Source of the DNA: Alviniconcha marisindica
Lineage: Eukaryota; Mollusca; Gastropoda; Provannidae
Direction of reading: 5' to 3'
Length of the DNA stretch: 64,000 bases
Assembly (NCBI GenBank): GCA_018857735.1
Contig: JABMCL010001779.1
Location: 127,001 to 191,000, forward strand
The translations under genes were made by a program, and so were the position numbers. Positions 55,152-64,000 of the stretch are shown here, in pieces; positions within the stretch are counted from its first letter, which is position 1, and each line of letters opens with the position of its first letter. Below the pieces are notes generated by a model that was given only the letters and a program-made list of their open reading frames with translations, did no database searches and was not told the origin of the DNA.

Positions 55152-55332
55152 TCAGATGAGTGGTGGCACGTCTGGATTGTCCACAAAATTTTCGCTGTTT
55201 GCTCGTGCAGCTTTGCGTGTCCGCCGCGCAGCCCCCAGAGGTTTCAGCGCAGGTTTGGTTTCCTCGGAAACAATGTTGCTGATGTCCACCCCTGACCTGG
55301 CACTGCTGTCGACCTCCAGCACCTGCCGAGAG
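55152..55332 (-). CDS. DNAAF11: DNAAF11 terminal exon
   Basis: 181 bp after ATTTTGCAG. It encodes [14 protein letters not shown] and later [14 protein letters not shown] followed by TGA (55154-55152). DNPDVPPLI at the stop is the signature C-terminus of LRRC6, which fixes frame and end. Confidence 0.95.
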
Positions 55333-58300
55333 CTGCAAAATAACCACTGTACTGTGGATCATTGCTTAAAATGGTGTTGTGGATCATTGCTTCACATTGT
55401 ACTGTGGATCATTGCTTACAATTGCACTGAGGATCATTGCTTCAAACTGTACTGTGGATCATTGCTTAAAATGGTGTTGTGGATCATTGCTTCACATTGT
55501 ACTGTGGATCATTGCTTACCATTGCGCTGAGGATCATTGCTTCAAATTGTACTGTGGATCATTGCTGAACATGGCATTGCGGATCATTGCTTCACATTGT
55601 ACTGTGGATCATTGTTTCAAACTGTACTGCAGGTCATTGCTTAATGCACTGTGGATCATTGCTTTGTATTGTGAATCATTGTTTACAAACATTGCACTGC
55701 AGATCATTGCTTAGCATCACACTGTGGATCGCTGCTTAACACTGCACCATGGATCATTGCTTTGATACATGGATCACTGCTTAACGTTGCACTTTGGATC
55801 ATTGTTTTGTGGATCCTTGCTTAACCTTGCCCTGTGGATCCTTGTTTAACATTTCACTGTACAGCATTGCTTAACCCTGCACTGTGGATCATCTTGAAAC
55901 TCACCTGCAGTCCTTTTCGTTTTCTTTTGGAAGCGATTTGGCTTTCTCTTTGGTCCTCGCAACTTCTTTCTTGGGCTTTAACACTTGCTTGGCCTGAAAC
56001 AGTGAACCAGGAAATGATCCACAGAAGAGGTAGCCGAGCATCACCATCAACAGTTACACATGTAATAATGGCAGTGATAACAGACTGGTTTAAACCAAAT
56101 TTATTTCATATTATACAACAATGCATTAACAATGGAACAGCTGGGCCAAGCAGCAAGCAAGCTTATTTATGTAAGTACGGCCGCATGAATGATGTCACAA
56201 ACATCAGTTTGATCGACAACAAGGTGCACATACTAGGAACTTGTAATAAGGACGATATTAATATTTTAGCGCGTGCGTGCATGTGCACGCGCCTGTTTGT
56301 GCCCGTGCATGTGCCTGTGTATGCATGTATGGTCGTGCCTGTGCATGTGTGTACATGGAGAGAGAGAGATAATAGATAATGGGTTATTTATGGCGGCCCA
56401 TCCTGTAAGAGCCTGGAGTGCTTCCAAAGACATGGATATATATGCTCATTCACATGCATGCATGCACACACACATGCACATCCAAACACTAGAAGAAAGA
56501 AAATGACAGATCAGTATGCAGAAGAGAAGAGGTGGGTTTCAGTAAATGCGCGCAATCATGCGTACATGCATGCATTCACAAACCCACAAGTCCTGCACAG
56601 TTTTCATTTGATAAAAAAGGACTCGCCTTTGGCATGGTGATGACAAGATGGCCTGTTGTCTGCGATCGCTTTGCAGTGCTCATGTCAGCATTTACCTCCT
56701 CCGGAAGACACAGCTGAAAGATCTGAGCATAGATGGTAAACAATTTTTTTTTTAAATACGTAGCACCATCACCTGAAACATGATTTAACAACCTCACCCC
56801 ACCCTCCACAGAAAATGAGCAAAAACAATAAATCCCCAAATCCCAACATCTCCAAAAACACTTTCTTGGCAGTCTTTTAAAAATAAAAAAATTCATGCAT
56901 ACACACATGGACATCGTCCACTGTCAGTTTTACACAGACTGCATTACAAAGGATGTATGTTCAAGTGCGCTGGAATACCTTACCTAAGAACGTGTTTGAA
57001 CTGCTTTTATAACTTCATCACATAACTTAATCAACTTCGTTATATCAACTACATTTCGGAGGATATTTTTGTTCTTCTTCTACTGACATGGACATTTTTA
57101 CAGCAAACTGCATCAAATTATTAAGACAACATAAACACCTGAAAAAACAATGTACTATATATATATATGGGTTCTGTGACAAAACAACAACAAAGTACAA
57201 TCAGGAATATGATATATATATATATATATGTGGTTTCTATGACAAAACAACAACAAAGTACAATCAGGAATATGCTTTAAACAAGTACCTTTCCTTTGAG
57301 CATGACACGAGCATAGGTAGGCTGCACATCACATTCCATGATGGAGGTGTCCATGTATCTGCAAAAAGCAGACAGAACTGTTAATGCATGTGTCTCCCAC
57401 CCATGTACTTCGTCTTTCTACTCAACAACCACCCCTGCTCCAATCCCATGGACCTGCATGAAAAAAAACTCTTTCCACGTTAACTCCCCATCACAAGGGC
57501 AAGACCTGAAAATGGCTGCACAAAAGAAGACCTGGCTGAACACTGGCAAGAAGTTGCTGAAACATTGCACAGGAACAGATTCTCGGCTGAAGAAACAGTA
57601 TCCACCTTTTGGTGGAGTTTACCTTATATTTACGTGCATGCCATGTGAGAGTTACCGTAGGTGCCTCAGGTCTTTGTTGTTGTAAGTAAGTAAGTAAACA
57701 TGGTGCTTAACGTCCACAGAAACCATAAGGCTTATTAGGGACGAGGAGAAGGAGGTATGGAGGAGATGGGAGAGGGAGATTATACACCTATCGCTACACT
57801 GTCACCACCAGAATGATTCCTGCATTAAGATGAGCAGCGATGAGAGCCATTTTAATGTTTCAGTAGGAAGTGATGGACAAAGTCACAGGACAGTGTCCAC
57901 AAACCACAACCTTTTTGAAGAGAAAGGAGAGCCGAAGCGGTATCGAACCGAGGTCCTTCCGCTTACCAACCTAACGCCTTACCGCTAGGCCAAACCGGCT
58001 CATGAGTTGTTGTGTTTGCATGAGGTCTTTTGAGTGCTAATTAACTCCCTTGTGTGTTGATTCTTTTAGGACGTATTTATCATTTTAACTCGCCTCATGT
58101 GACTGCTTACCATCCTGCATTAGCCTGGGCTGCGTCGCAATATATTGAAACCAGCAAAACCACCAAGGCTACATTAAAATGTTATGCGCTGCATAGTTAT
58201 GTGGGGACTATTTGCTTGGGCAGTGTCACAACAAACTGACACTGGCAAGAACACCAAAGCTACATTAAAATGTTGTTATGAGCTATACAGTTATGTGGAG

Positions 58301-61300
58301 GGGGGGGGGGGGAATCTGAAAGGAGAATGACTGCTAGCATTCTAAAACAAGATCCAAACGCATAAACAGTTCAAAATAATGCTATTTATTAGGTCAAAAT
58401 GCGACATGCAAATTTTGGGGGTAATCCCCTTTATCAAGCTACAAAATGACACTTAAACAGCAATTAAACAGTGAGAAAATTATGAAAAATGAGATGGTGA
58501 GCTAATCCACTTATCTTTTTGGGGGTGAGCTATGCCCAGTGCTTTTGAAGATGCTTCTGACAAGGTCTCCATCTCATATTTCACCTGTTTAATTGTGTAA
58601 GCGTCAATCACAGTTATGTGGGGATTATCTAGCCATCACAAGCTCCTTGTACAACATAAATCAACCTTCAGAAATGGGGATAAATTCTCCAAAAGTGGAG
58701 TGTGGCTGCCCAGGTGGCAGGGGTAATAACAAACGGTCACACGTGAGCTATCCTCTCACCCTATGGAATGCATTTGTCTATGCAATCCTCTCACCCTGTG
58801 GAATGCATTTGTCTATGCAATCCTCTCACCCTATGGAATGCATTTATCTATGCAATCCTCTCACCCTATGGAATGCATTTGTCTATGCAATCCTCTCACC
58901 CCATGGAATGCTTTGTCTATGCAATCCTCTCACCCTTTGGAATGCATTTGTCTATGCAATCCTCTCACCCTTTGGAATGCATTTGTCTATGCAATCCTCT
59001 CACCCTTTGGAATGCATTTGTCTATGCAATCCTCTCACCCTATGGAATGCATTTGTCTATGCAATCCTCTCACCCTATGGAATGCATTTGTCTATGCAAT
59101 CCTCTCACCCTATGGAATGCATTTGTCTACGTACAACTGCATATATACTTGGCAACCCGCTGAGTGTTCAGCTGAGAAACGCTACAATCACCACCACCAG
59201 CCTCTTGAAAACAACACTTTTCATACATTGCGTAGCTCCCATCATTATTATCACAATCATAGGATTTTCCACTGTGAAATAATAATAATAATAAAAGTAT
59301 TTGTAATGCGCAAAATCTTGTCCATAGAGACTGTTCTAAGTGCACACAAACATACACACACACAGGCACCCACACACGAGCATTTTGACTATACACAGCT
59401 AAATTTCCACAGCTTAAAACGGGCAGCAAATGTTATAACACGGTACAACCTGTGTGGTCGACTTGGCAAGGAAAACGATTTGGCAATCCGTGCAAACCTT
59501 TTTGTCCTTGAATTCTGTTGTTGTTATCACAAGCGGGGATTTTTATTCCATGCATCATTTGTAAGTTACAGTACCTGAACACTGCCAGATCCAGGATAAT
59601 GTGGTTGTCATCATTTTATTCCATGTATCATTTGTAAGTTACAGTACCTGAACACTGCCAGATCCAGGATAATGTGGTTGTCATCATTTTATTCCATGTA
59701 TCATTTGTAAGTTACAGTACCTGAACACTGCCAGATCCAGGATAATGTGGTTGTCATCATTTTATTCCATGTATCATTTGTAAGTTACAGTACCTGAACA
59801 CTGCCAGATCCAGGATAATGTGGTTGTCATCATTTTATTCCATGTACCATTTGTAAGTTACAGTACCTGAACACTGCCAGATCCAGGATAATGTGGTTGT
59901 CATCATTTTATTCCATGTATCATTTGTAAGTTACAGTACCTGAACACTGCCAGATCCAGGATAATGTTGTTGTCATCATTTTATTCCATGTATCATTTGT
60001 AAGTTACAGTACCTGAACACTGCCAGATCCAGGATAATGTTGTTGTCATCATTTTATTCCATGTATCATTTGTAAGTTACAGTACCTGAACACTGCCAGA
60101 TCCAGGATAATGTTGTTGTCATCATTTTATTCCATGTATCATTTGTAAGTTACAGTACCTGAACACTGCCAGATCCAGGATAATGTTGTTGTCATCGTTT
60201 TATTCCATGTATCATTTGTAAGTTACAGTACCTGAACACTGCCAGATCCAGGATAATGTTGTTGTCATCATTTTATTCCATGTATCATTTGTAAGTTACA
60301 GTACCTGAACACTGCCAGATCCAGGATAATGTTGTTGTCATCGTTTTATTCCATGTACCATTTGTAAGTTACAGTACCTGAACACTGCCAGATCCAGGAT
60401 AATGTTGTTGTCATCATTTTATTCCATGTATCATTTGTAAGTTACAGTACCTGAACACTGCCAGATCCAGGATAATGTGGTTGTCATCATTTTATTCCAT
60501 GTATCATTTGTAAGTTACAGTACCTGAACACTGCCAGATCCAGGATAATGTGGGTTTTCATCATTTTATTCCATGTATCATTTGTAAGTTACAGTACCTG
60601 AACACTGCCAGATCCAGGATAATGTGGTTGTCATCATTTTATTCCATGTATCATTTGTAAGTTACAGTACCTGAACACTGCCAGATCCAGGATAATGTGG
60701 TTGTCATCATTTTATTCCATGTATCATTTGTAAGTTACAGTACCTGAACACTGCCAGATCCAGGATAATGTGGTTGTCATCATTTTATTCCATGTATCAT
60801 TTGTAAATTACAGTACCTGAACACTGCCAGATCCAGGATAATGTTGTTGTCATCATTTTATTCCATGTATCATTTGTAAGTTACAGTACCTGAACACTGC
60901 CAGATCCAGGATAATGTGGTTGTCATCATTTTATTCCATGTATCATTTGTAAGTTACAGTACCTGAACACTGCCAGATCCAGGATAATGTGGTTGTCATC
61001 ATTTTATTCCATGTATCATTTGTAAGTTACAGTACCTGAACACTGCCAGATCCAGGATAATGTGGTTGTCATCATTTTATTCCATGTATCATTTGTAAGT
61101 TACAGTACCTGAACACTGCCAGATCCAGGATAATGTGTTGTCATCATTTTATTCCATGTATCATTTGTAAGTTACAGTACCTGAACACTGCCAGATCCAG
61201 GATAATGTTGTTGTTTTCATCATTTATGTCCAGGAAATGTACATTTATTTCATTTTAAATACAGACCTGAACACTGCCAGATCCAGGATAATGTGTTGTC

Positions 61301-63949
61301 ATCATTTCCATCATTGAAGATAAGCCTGAAAGAAAGGATTTAAGTGTTTATATCCTCATTGAAATCAAGCCTGAAAGAAAGGAAGTGAGCTACCATTATA
61401 CAAGGGAAGCACAAAAGAGAAAGAAAAGCACGTTCCCCTTAGGCTTAGAGTTGATTTTTGCAGGTGAAACTGTAGGCACGTTTAGTTTCATAGACTGAAG
61501 AAACAAAATATGCAAAAGAAGACTGAACAGTATTCTCAAGCATGAAGCTAAAAAAAGGGGGGATCTTTCCAAGTTTGTTTTTTTTTTTTTAAAGGCCAAA
61601 CAAACAGCAGACAGAAATCAAATACACAACAGAGAAAGAAAAGCACGTTCCCCTTAGGCTTAGAGTTGATTTTTGCAGGTGAAACTGTAGGCATGTTTAG
61701 TTTCATAAACTGAAGAAAAAAATATGCAAAAGAAGACTGAACAGTATTCTCAAGCATGAAGCTAAAAAAAGGGGGGATCTTTCCAAGTAATTAAAAAAAT
61801 TAAAAGGCCAAACAAACAGCAGACAGAAATCAAATACACAACAGAGAAAGAAAAGCACGTTCCCCTTAGGCTTAAGATTTTTCATAAACTGTAGGATTTG
61901 TTTCATAACTGAAGAAAAAAATATGCAAAAGAAGACTGAACGTATTCTCAAGCATGAAGCTAAAAAAGGGGGGATCTTTCCAATATTTTTTTAAAGGCCA
62001 AACAACACACGCAGACAGAAATCAAATACACAACAGAGAAAGAAAAGCACGTTCCCCTTAGGCTTAGAGTTGATTTTTGCAGGTGAAACTGTAGGCATGT
62101 TTAGTTTCATAAACTGAAGAAAAAAATATGCAAAAGAAGACTGAACAGTATTCTCAAGCATGAAGCTAAAAAAAAAAGGGGGATCTTTCCACATAATTAA
62201 TAAAAAAAAAGGCCAAACAACACACGCAGACAGAAATCAAACGCACAACAGACATCAGCTTCCACCCTTTTCGTTCAACAAAGAAGTAAACTAGTTAGCA
62301 GTCGGTACCTGGGCTTGACAACAGCGCAGGGACATCTCAGAGTGGGCTGAAATAAGTAAGTGGGTAAACATGATGCTTAACGTCCACAAAAACCATAAGG
62401 CTTATTAGGGATGGGGTGAACTGAAACATGTGAACGTCCTGGTATAGCATGATTTTACCCCATGTACATCGCCACAGGCTTGTTGCGCTTGGCGGGCATG
62501 GGGGTGGGGGTGGGGCAGCTGTGGGGAAAGGGATGACAGGAGGGAACTGTGAGGAAGGGGATGTGGGGAAAGGGGTGAGAGGAGGGAACTGTGAGGAAGG
62601 GGATGTGGGGAAAGGGGTGAGAGGAGGGAACTGTGAGGAAGGGGATGTGGGGAAAGGGGTGAGAGGAGGGAACTGTGAGGAAGGGGATGTGGGGAAAGGG
62701 GTGAGAAGAGGGAACTGTGAGGAAGGGGATGTGGGGAAAGGGGTGAGAAGAGGGAACTGTGAGGAAGGGGTGAGGGAAAGGGGTGAGAGGAGGGAACTGT
62801 GAGGAAGGGGGTGAGGGAAAGGGGGAGAGGAGGGAACTGGAGGGGTGGGAAAGGGTGAGAGGAGGGAACTGTGAGGAAGGGGGTGAGGGAAAGGGGTGAG
62901 AGGAGGGAACTGTGAGGAAGGGGGTGCAGGGAAAGGGGTGAGAGGAGGGAACTGTGAGGAAGGGGTGCGAGGTGAAGGGGATGGGGGTGCAGGGAAAGGG
63001 GTGAGAGGAGGGAACTGTGAGGAAGGGGGTGCGGGGAAAGGGGTGCGAGGAGGGAACTGTGAGGAAGGGGGTGTAGGGAAAGGGGTGAGAGGTAACTGCA
63101 AGGAAGGGGATGTGGAAAGAAGGGTGAGAGGAAATGAGGAAAGGAGTGAGAGGAGGGACTGCAAGGAAGGGGGTGTGGGGAAAGGGGTGAGAGGAGGGAA
63201 CTGTGAGGAAGGGGGTGTGGGATAGAACTGTGAGGAAGGGGGTGTGGGGAAAGGGGTGAGAGGAGGGAACTGCAAGGAAAGGAGTGAGAGGAGGGAACTG
63301 CGAGGAAGGGTGTGTGGGGAAAGGCGTCAGAGGAAGGAACTGTGAGGAATGTGTGGAAAGGGGTGAGTTCTGACAGGGATGAGGGGAGGGAACTGTGGGG
63401 GAAGGGATGAAGAAGGGGGATGAATGGAAACAAAACACCCCCATAAAACATGCGCATCATAACACCAGCGTGACCACAGAGACTTCACAATGACAAGGTT
63501 GTTGTTCCCCATGGGACATTTCATTTGTCCTCAGCGCATCCCATTCACAACACTGACACAATGTTTCACGAGAGAGCACCTACTTGCACTCATTGATATT
63601 GAACGGTCTGCCATCATCCGCGAACAGGGCCCGCGGTTTCTTCTCCTCCTTGTCATCCCTGAAACGAGTAGAAAATAAAGAAGAATAACAAAGAGAAAGA
63701 GAGAGAGAGAGAGTTAGTGTCAACAACTGAACAAGAACATATCTTTGGGAGAAAAAAGGGATCTTTTTCAGGGCATAGCACAAGTAGTGAAGGAATTAAC
63801 AGTAAAAGACGAGGCTTTTTTTTTTTAAATATGTGGGTTCTGTTCCAAATTTACATCCGACATACTCACTTTTTTTCCTCCTTCTCCTTCAGTTCTTTAA
63901 GGTGATTGTGGACTGCCAGTCGACTCTCAGGCGTATAGGCTGTTTTCTC
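55152..63949 (-). CDS. DNAAF11: Dynein axonemal assembly factor 11 (LRRC6), C-terminal seven exons (partial)
   Basis: Exons at 63949-63870, 63658-63584, 61325-61267, 57358-57289, 56722-56627, 55993-55905 and 55332-55152. Phases agree throughout except at a one-base deletion in exon 61325-61267. Diagnostic peptides are [89 protein letters not shown] and the terminal NPDVPPLI. They match LRRC6/DNAAF11 from the linker through the CS-like domain to the C-terminus. The protein acts in the cytoplasm in pre-assembly of outer and inner dynein arms. The N-terminal LRRs must lie beyond 64000. Introns are filled with tandem repeats and SINEs. The window shows no second copy of the gene. Confidence 0.94.
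55345..55900. repeat. About 26-bp minisatellite filling DNAAF11's last intron
   Basis: About twenty units of CTGTGGATCATTGCTTA plus CATTGCA-type endings. It occupies nearly the whole 572-bp intron, reaching within a few bases of both splice sites. Confidence 0.93.
55905..55993 (-). CDS. DNAAF11: DNAAF11 exon f
   Basis: 89 bp, acceptor TGTTTCAG, donor CAG|GTGAGT. It encodes [20 protein letters not shown] then LPKENEKDC. The segment is lysine-rich, low-complexity and little conserved; phase and splice signals support it. Confidence 0.88.
56627..56722 (-). CDS. DNAAF11: DNAAF11 exon e, with a GC splice donor
   Basis: 32 codons, phase 0. [20 protein letters not shown] then [12 protein letters not shown]. 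The donor is AAG|GCGAGT, a GC-AG type site at exactly the position expected from family similarity; no nearby GT donor fits. Confidence 0.92.
57289..57358 (-). CDS. DNAAF11: DNAAF11 exon d
   Basis: 70 bp between TTTTTGCAG and GTACTTG. It encodes [19 protein letters not shown] then LKGK, after completing a split Arg codon. This is the core of the CS-like domain. Confidence 0.94.
57610..58051. mobile_element. Half copy of the second foldback family, interrupted by a SINE
   Basis: GGTGGAGTTTACC, CATGTGAGAGTTACCG and GGTCTTTGTTGTTGT, then after the SINE GTTGTTGTGTTTGCATGAGG and AGTGCTAATTAACTCCC with CTTGTGTG, follow the right arm of 38952-39225. Confidence 0.8.
57684..58005 (-). mobile_element. 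tRNA-derived SINE, full length, nested with clear target-site duplication
   Basis: From the minus strand: head GAGCCGGTTTGGCCTAGCGG, GGTAAGGCGTTAGGTTGG, box B GGTTCGATACC, GGACACTGTCCTGTGACTTT, GCTCTCATCGCTGCTC and tail TGGTTTCTGTGGACGTTAAG then (TTAC)n. GTTGTTGT flanks it on both sides (57676-57683 and 58006-58013). It lies in a DNAAF11 intron and is the best reference for the family. Confidence 0.93.
58325..58605. mobile_element. Foldback element, first family, second copy
   Basis: CTGCTAGCATTCTAAAACAA, GATCCAAACGCATAAACAG, GGGGGTAATCCCCTTTATC and CACTTAAACAGCAATTAAAC follow the left arm of 15895-16285; CTCCATCTCATATTTCACC and GTTTAATTGTGTAAGCGTC are the degraded right arm. Confidence 0.78.
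58752..59129. repeat. 35-bp minisatellite, eleven units
   Basis: CCTCTCACCCTATGGAATGC and ATTTGTCTATGCAAT repeat with little variation (CCTATGG, CCTTTGG, CCTGTGG, CCCATGG). The unit is not a multiple of three, but a 105-bp period with no stops opens all three plus-strand frames. It lies in the DNAAF11 intron between exons c and d. Confidence 0.95.
59278..59540 (-). mobile_element. Retroposon-like segment ending in (ATT)n, minus strand
   Basis: The minus strand carries GCTGTGGAAATTTAGCTGTG, AGTCTCTATGGACAAGATT and TTGCGCATTACAAATAC followed by (TTATTA)n. This resembles a LINE/SINE 3' end. The family is not identified. Confidence 0.4.
59570..61267. repeat. 73-bp minisatellite made of DNAAF11 exon c plus its splice donor
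   Basis: Twenty-three units with an exact 73-bp spacing (GCCAGATCC at 59584 through 61190) plus one longer link to the acceptor-linked copy. On the coding strand each unit has GATGACAACAACATTATCC or the CAC variant, TGGATCTGGCAGTGTTCAG and a GTACTGTAAC donor, then ACAAATGATACATGGAATAA from the intron. The lowest-coordinate unit runs into unique intron, so the array grew between the exon's body and its own donor. Confidence 0.95.
61267..61325 (-). CDS. DNAAF11: DNAAF11 exon c, acceptor-linked copy with a 1-bp deletion
   Basis: Acceptor CCTTTCTTTCAG at 61326-61327, then 59 bp to CAG|GTCTGT. In frame it begins [12 protein letters not shown] missing base in GACAACACATTATCC (other units have GACAACAACATTATCC or GACAACCACATTATCC) then shifts the frame; with the base restored it would give [10 protein letters not shown] and join the next exon in phase. 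All 23 other copies downstream have no acceptor of their own. A real mutation, an allele or an assembly indel are all possible. Confidence 0.75.
61326..61370 (-). repeat. 45-bp duplication of the DNAAF11 exon c acceptor
   Basis: TTTCTTTCAG followed by GCTTGATTTCAATGA (exon-like start at 61370) is repeated 45 bp on as TTTCTTTCAG then GCTTATCTTCAATGA (exon start 61325). The upstream copy reads K-LDFNED, closer to the vertebrate KLDF, but hits a stop six codons later and has no donor. Confidence 0.85.
61395..62260. repeat. About 190-215-bp tandem repeat, four units
   Basis: Each unit has AGAAAGAAAAGCACGTTCCC, CTTAGGCTTAGAGTTGATTT, GAAACTGTAGGCATGTTTAG, TATTCTCAAGCATGAAGC and GGCCAAACAA. The third unit lacks an internal part. 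Repeated A- and T-runs vary in length. It lies in a DNAAF11 intron. Confidence 0.92.
62344..62416 (-). mobile_element. SINE 3'-tail fragment, minus strand
   Basis: AAGTAAGTGGGTAAACATGA, GCTTAACGTCCACAAAAACC and AAGGCTTATTAGGGATGGGG is the reversed SINE tail. The rest of the SINE is absent; the purine-rich array begins about 100 bp on. Confidence 0.8.
62510..63410. repeat. 42-bp polypurine minisatellite
   Basis: About twenty units of GTGAGAGGAGGGAACTGTG, AGGAAGGGGATGTGGGG, AAAGGG on the plus strand, becoming irregular above 62800. Nearly 0.9 kb is almost pure purine on one strand. It lies in a DNAAF11 intron, so the transcript is pyrimidine-rich. The long Pro/Ser/Phe ORFs on the minus strand come from the array. 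Confidence 0.94.
63584..63658 (-). CDS. DNAAF11: DNAAF11 exon b
   Basis: 75 bp. Acceptor CGTTTCAG, donor CAA|GTAGGT. It encodes [20 protein letters not shown] then INEC and a split Lys codon, matching the EDGRVLNVNEPK region of vertebrate LRRC6 as remembered. Confidence 0.92.
63870..63949 (-). CDS. DNAAF11: DNAAF11 exon a (window's first)
   Basis: 80 bp between TTTTTGGCAG and GTGAGTATG. It encodes [19 protein letters not shown] then LKEKEEKK and ends in a split Lys codon (AA|). YTPESRL is the conserved LRRC6 motif after the LRR region. Confidence 0.92.
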
Positions 63950-63960
63950 CTGCCAAAAAC

Positions 63961-64000
63961 TGCACACACACACACACATACACACACACACACACACACA
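63961..64000. repeat. (CA)n microsatellite at the right edge
   Basis: (CA)n with one TA interruption, running out of the window in the intron before DNAAF11 exon a. Confidence 0.95.

Noticed and set aside
58593..59578. Cys/Leu/Asn-rich ORFs of 229 and 271 residues
   Set aside because: They cover the 35-bp array, which is open in all three frames; no conserved ends.
58752..61267. CRISPR array
   Set aside because: Repeats are directly adjacent without unique spacers, and the context is a spliced eukaryotic gene.
62303..62340. Extra DNAAF11 exon between exons b and c
   Set aside because: TTATTTCAG and CAG|GTACCG look like splice sites, but splicing it in phase gives an immediate stop, and exons b and c already join in phase as in the family.
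62337..63460. Pro/Ser-rich extracellular-like proteins of 312-351 residues
   Set aside because: Antisense reading of the polypurine array, open in three frames; lies in a DNAAF11 intron.

Overview
This is a eukaryotic (animal) genomic window with spliced genes, GT-AG introns, many tRNA-derived SINEs, LINE fragments, foldback elements and a very high load of mini- and microsatellites. The gene set (a cilium dynein-assembly factor, geminin, a BIG-type Arf-GEF and a BTB-Kelch protein), the AT-leaning intergenic DNA and the tRNA-headed SINEs would suit a lophotrochozoan, most likely a marine mollusc. That assignment is an inference. No bacterial, viral, CRISPR or organelle features are visible.

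Layout. (1) 1-3608, plus strand: the last two coding exons of a BIG1/BIG2 Arf-GEF (ARFGEF) after an intron that carries a 33-bp minisatellite; then 3' flank with arrays at 4.8-5.6 and 6.9-7.4 kb. (2) 12.4-19.4 kb, minus strand: a complete six-exon geminin gene (GMNN, 307 codons as I splice it) with two E2F-type sites just upstream of its start codon. (3) 19.5-28 kb: repeat-rich and partly GC-rich, with SINEs in both orientations, an 87-bp satellite built from the SINE body, long (GT)n, (CT)n and (TA)n tracts and a GC-rich array. (4) 28.1-36.1 kb, plus strand: a complete two-exon BTB-BACK-Kelch gene (582 codons). (5) 36-55 kb: no gene recognised; LINE relics, foldback elements and a chain of minisatellites. 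(6) 55.15-63.95 kb, minus strand: the last seven coding exons of DNAAF11 (LRRC6), whose LRR part lies beyond the right edge.

The four genes share no pathway; they are neighbours, not an operon. The most unusual structure is in DNAAF11. The 3' half of one coding exon, its splice donor and the first bases of the next intron are tandemly amplified about 24 times (73-bp unit, 59.57-61.27 kb). The acceptor of the same exon is also duplicated. The copy attached to the acceptor carries a one-base deletion relative to most copies, which would shift the frame. A second theme is that several arrays are built from recognisable pre-existing sequence: SINE body, dispersed repeats, the geminin terminal exon and the DNAAF11 exon. 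Many arrays have units divisible by three and give long meaningless ORFs.

All exon limits were read by hand from splice signals, phase continuity and remembered family sequences; no alignment was run. Copy numbers and repeat limits are approximate.
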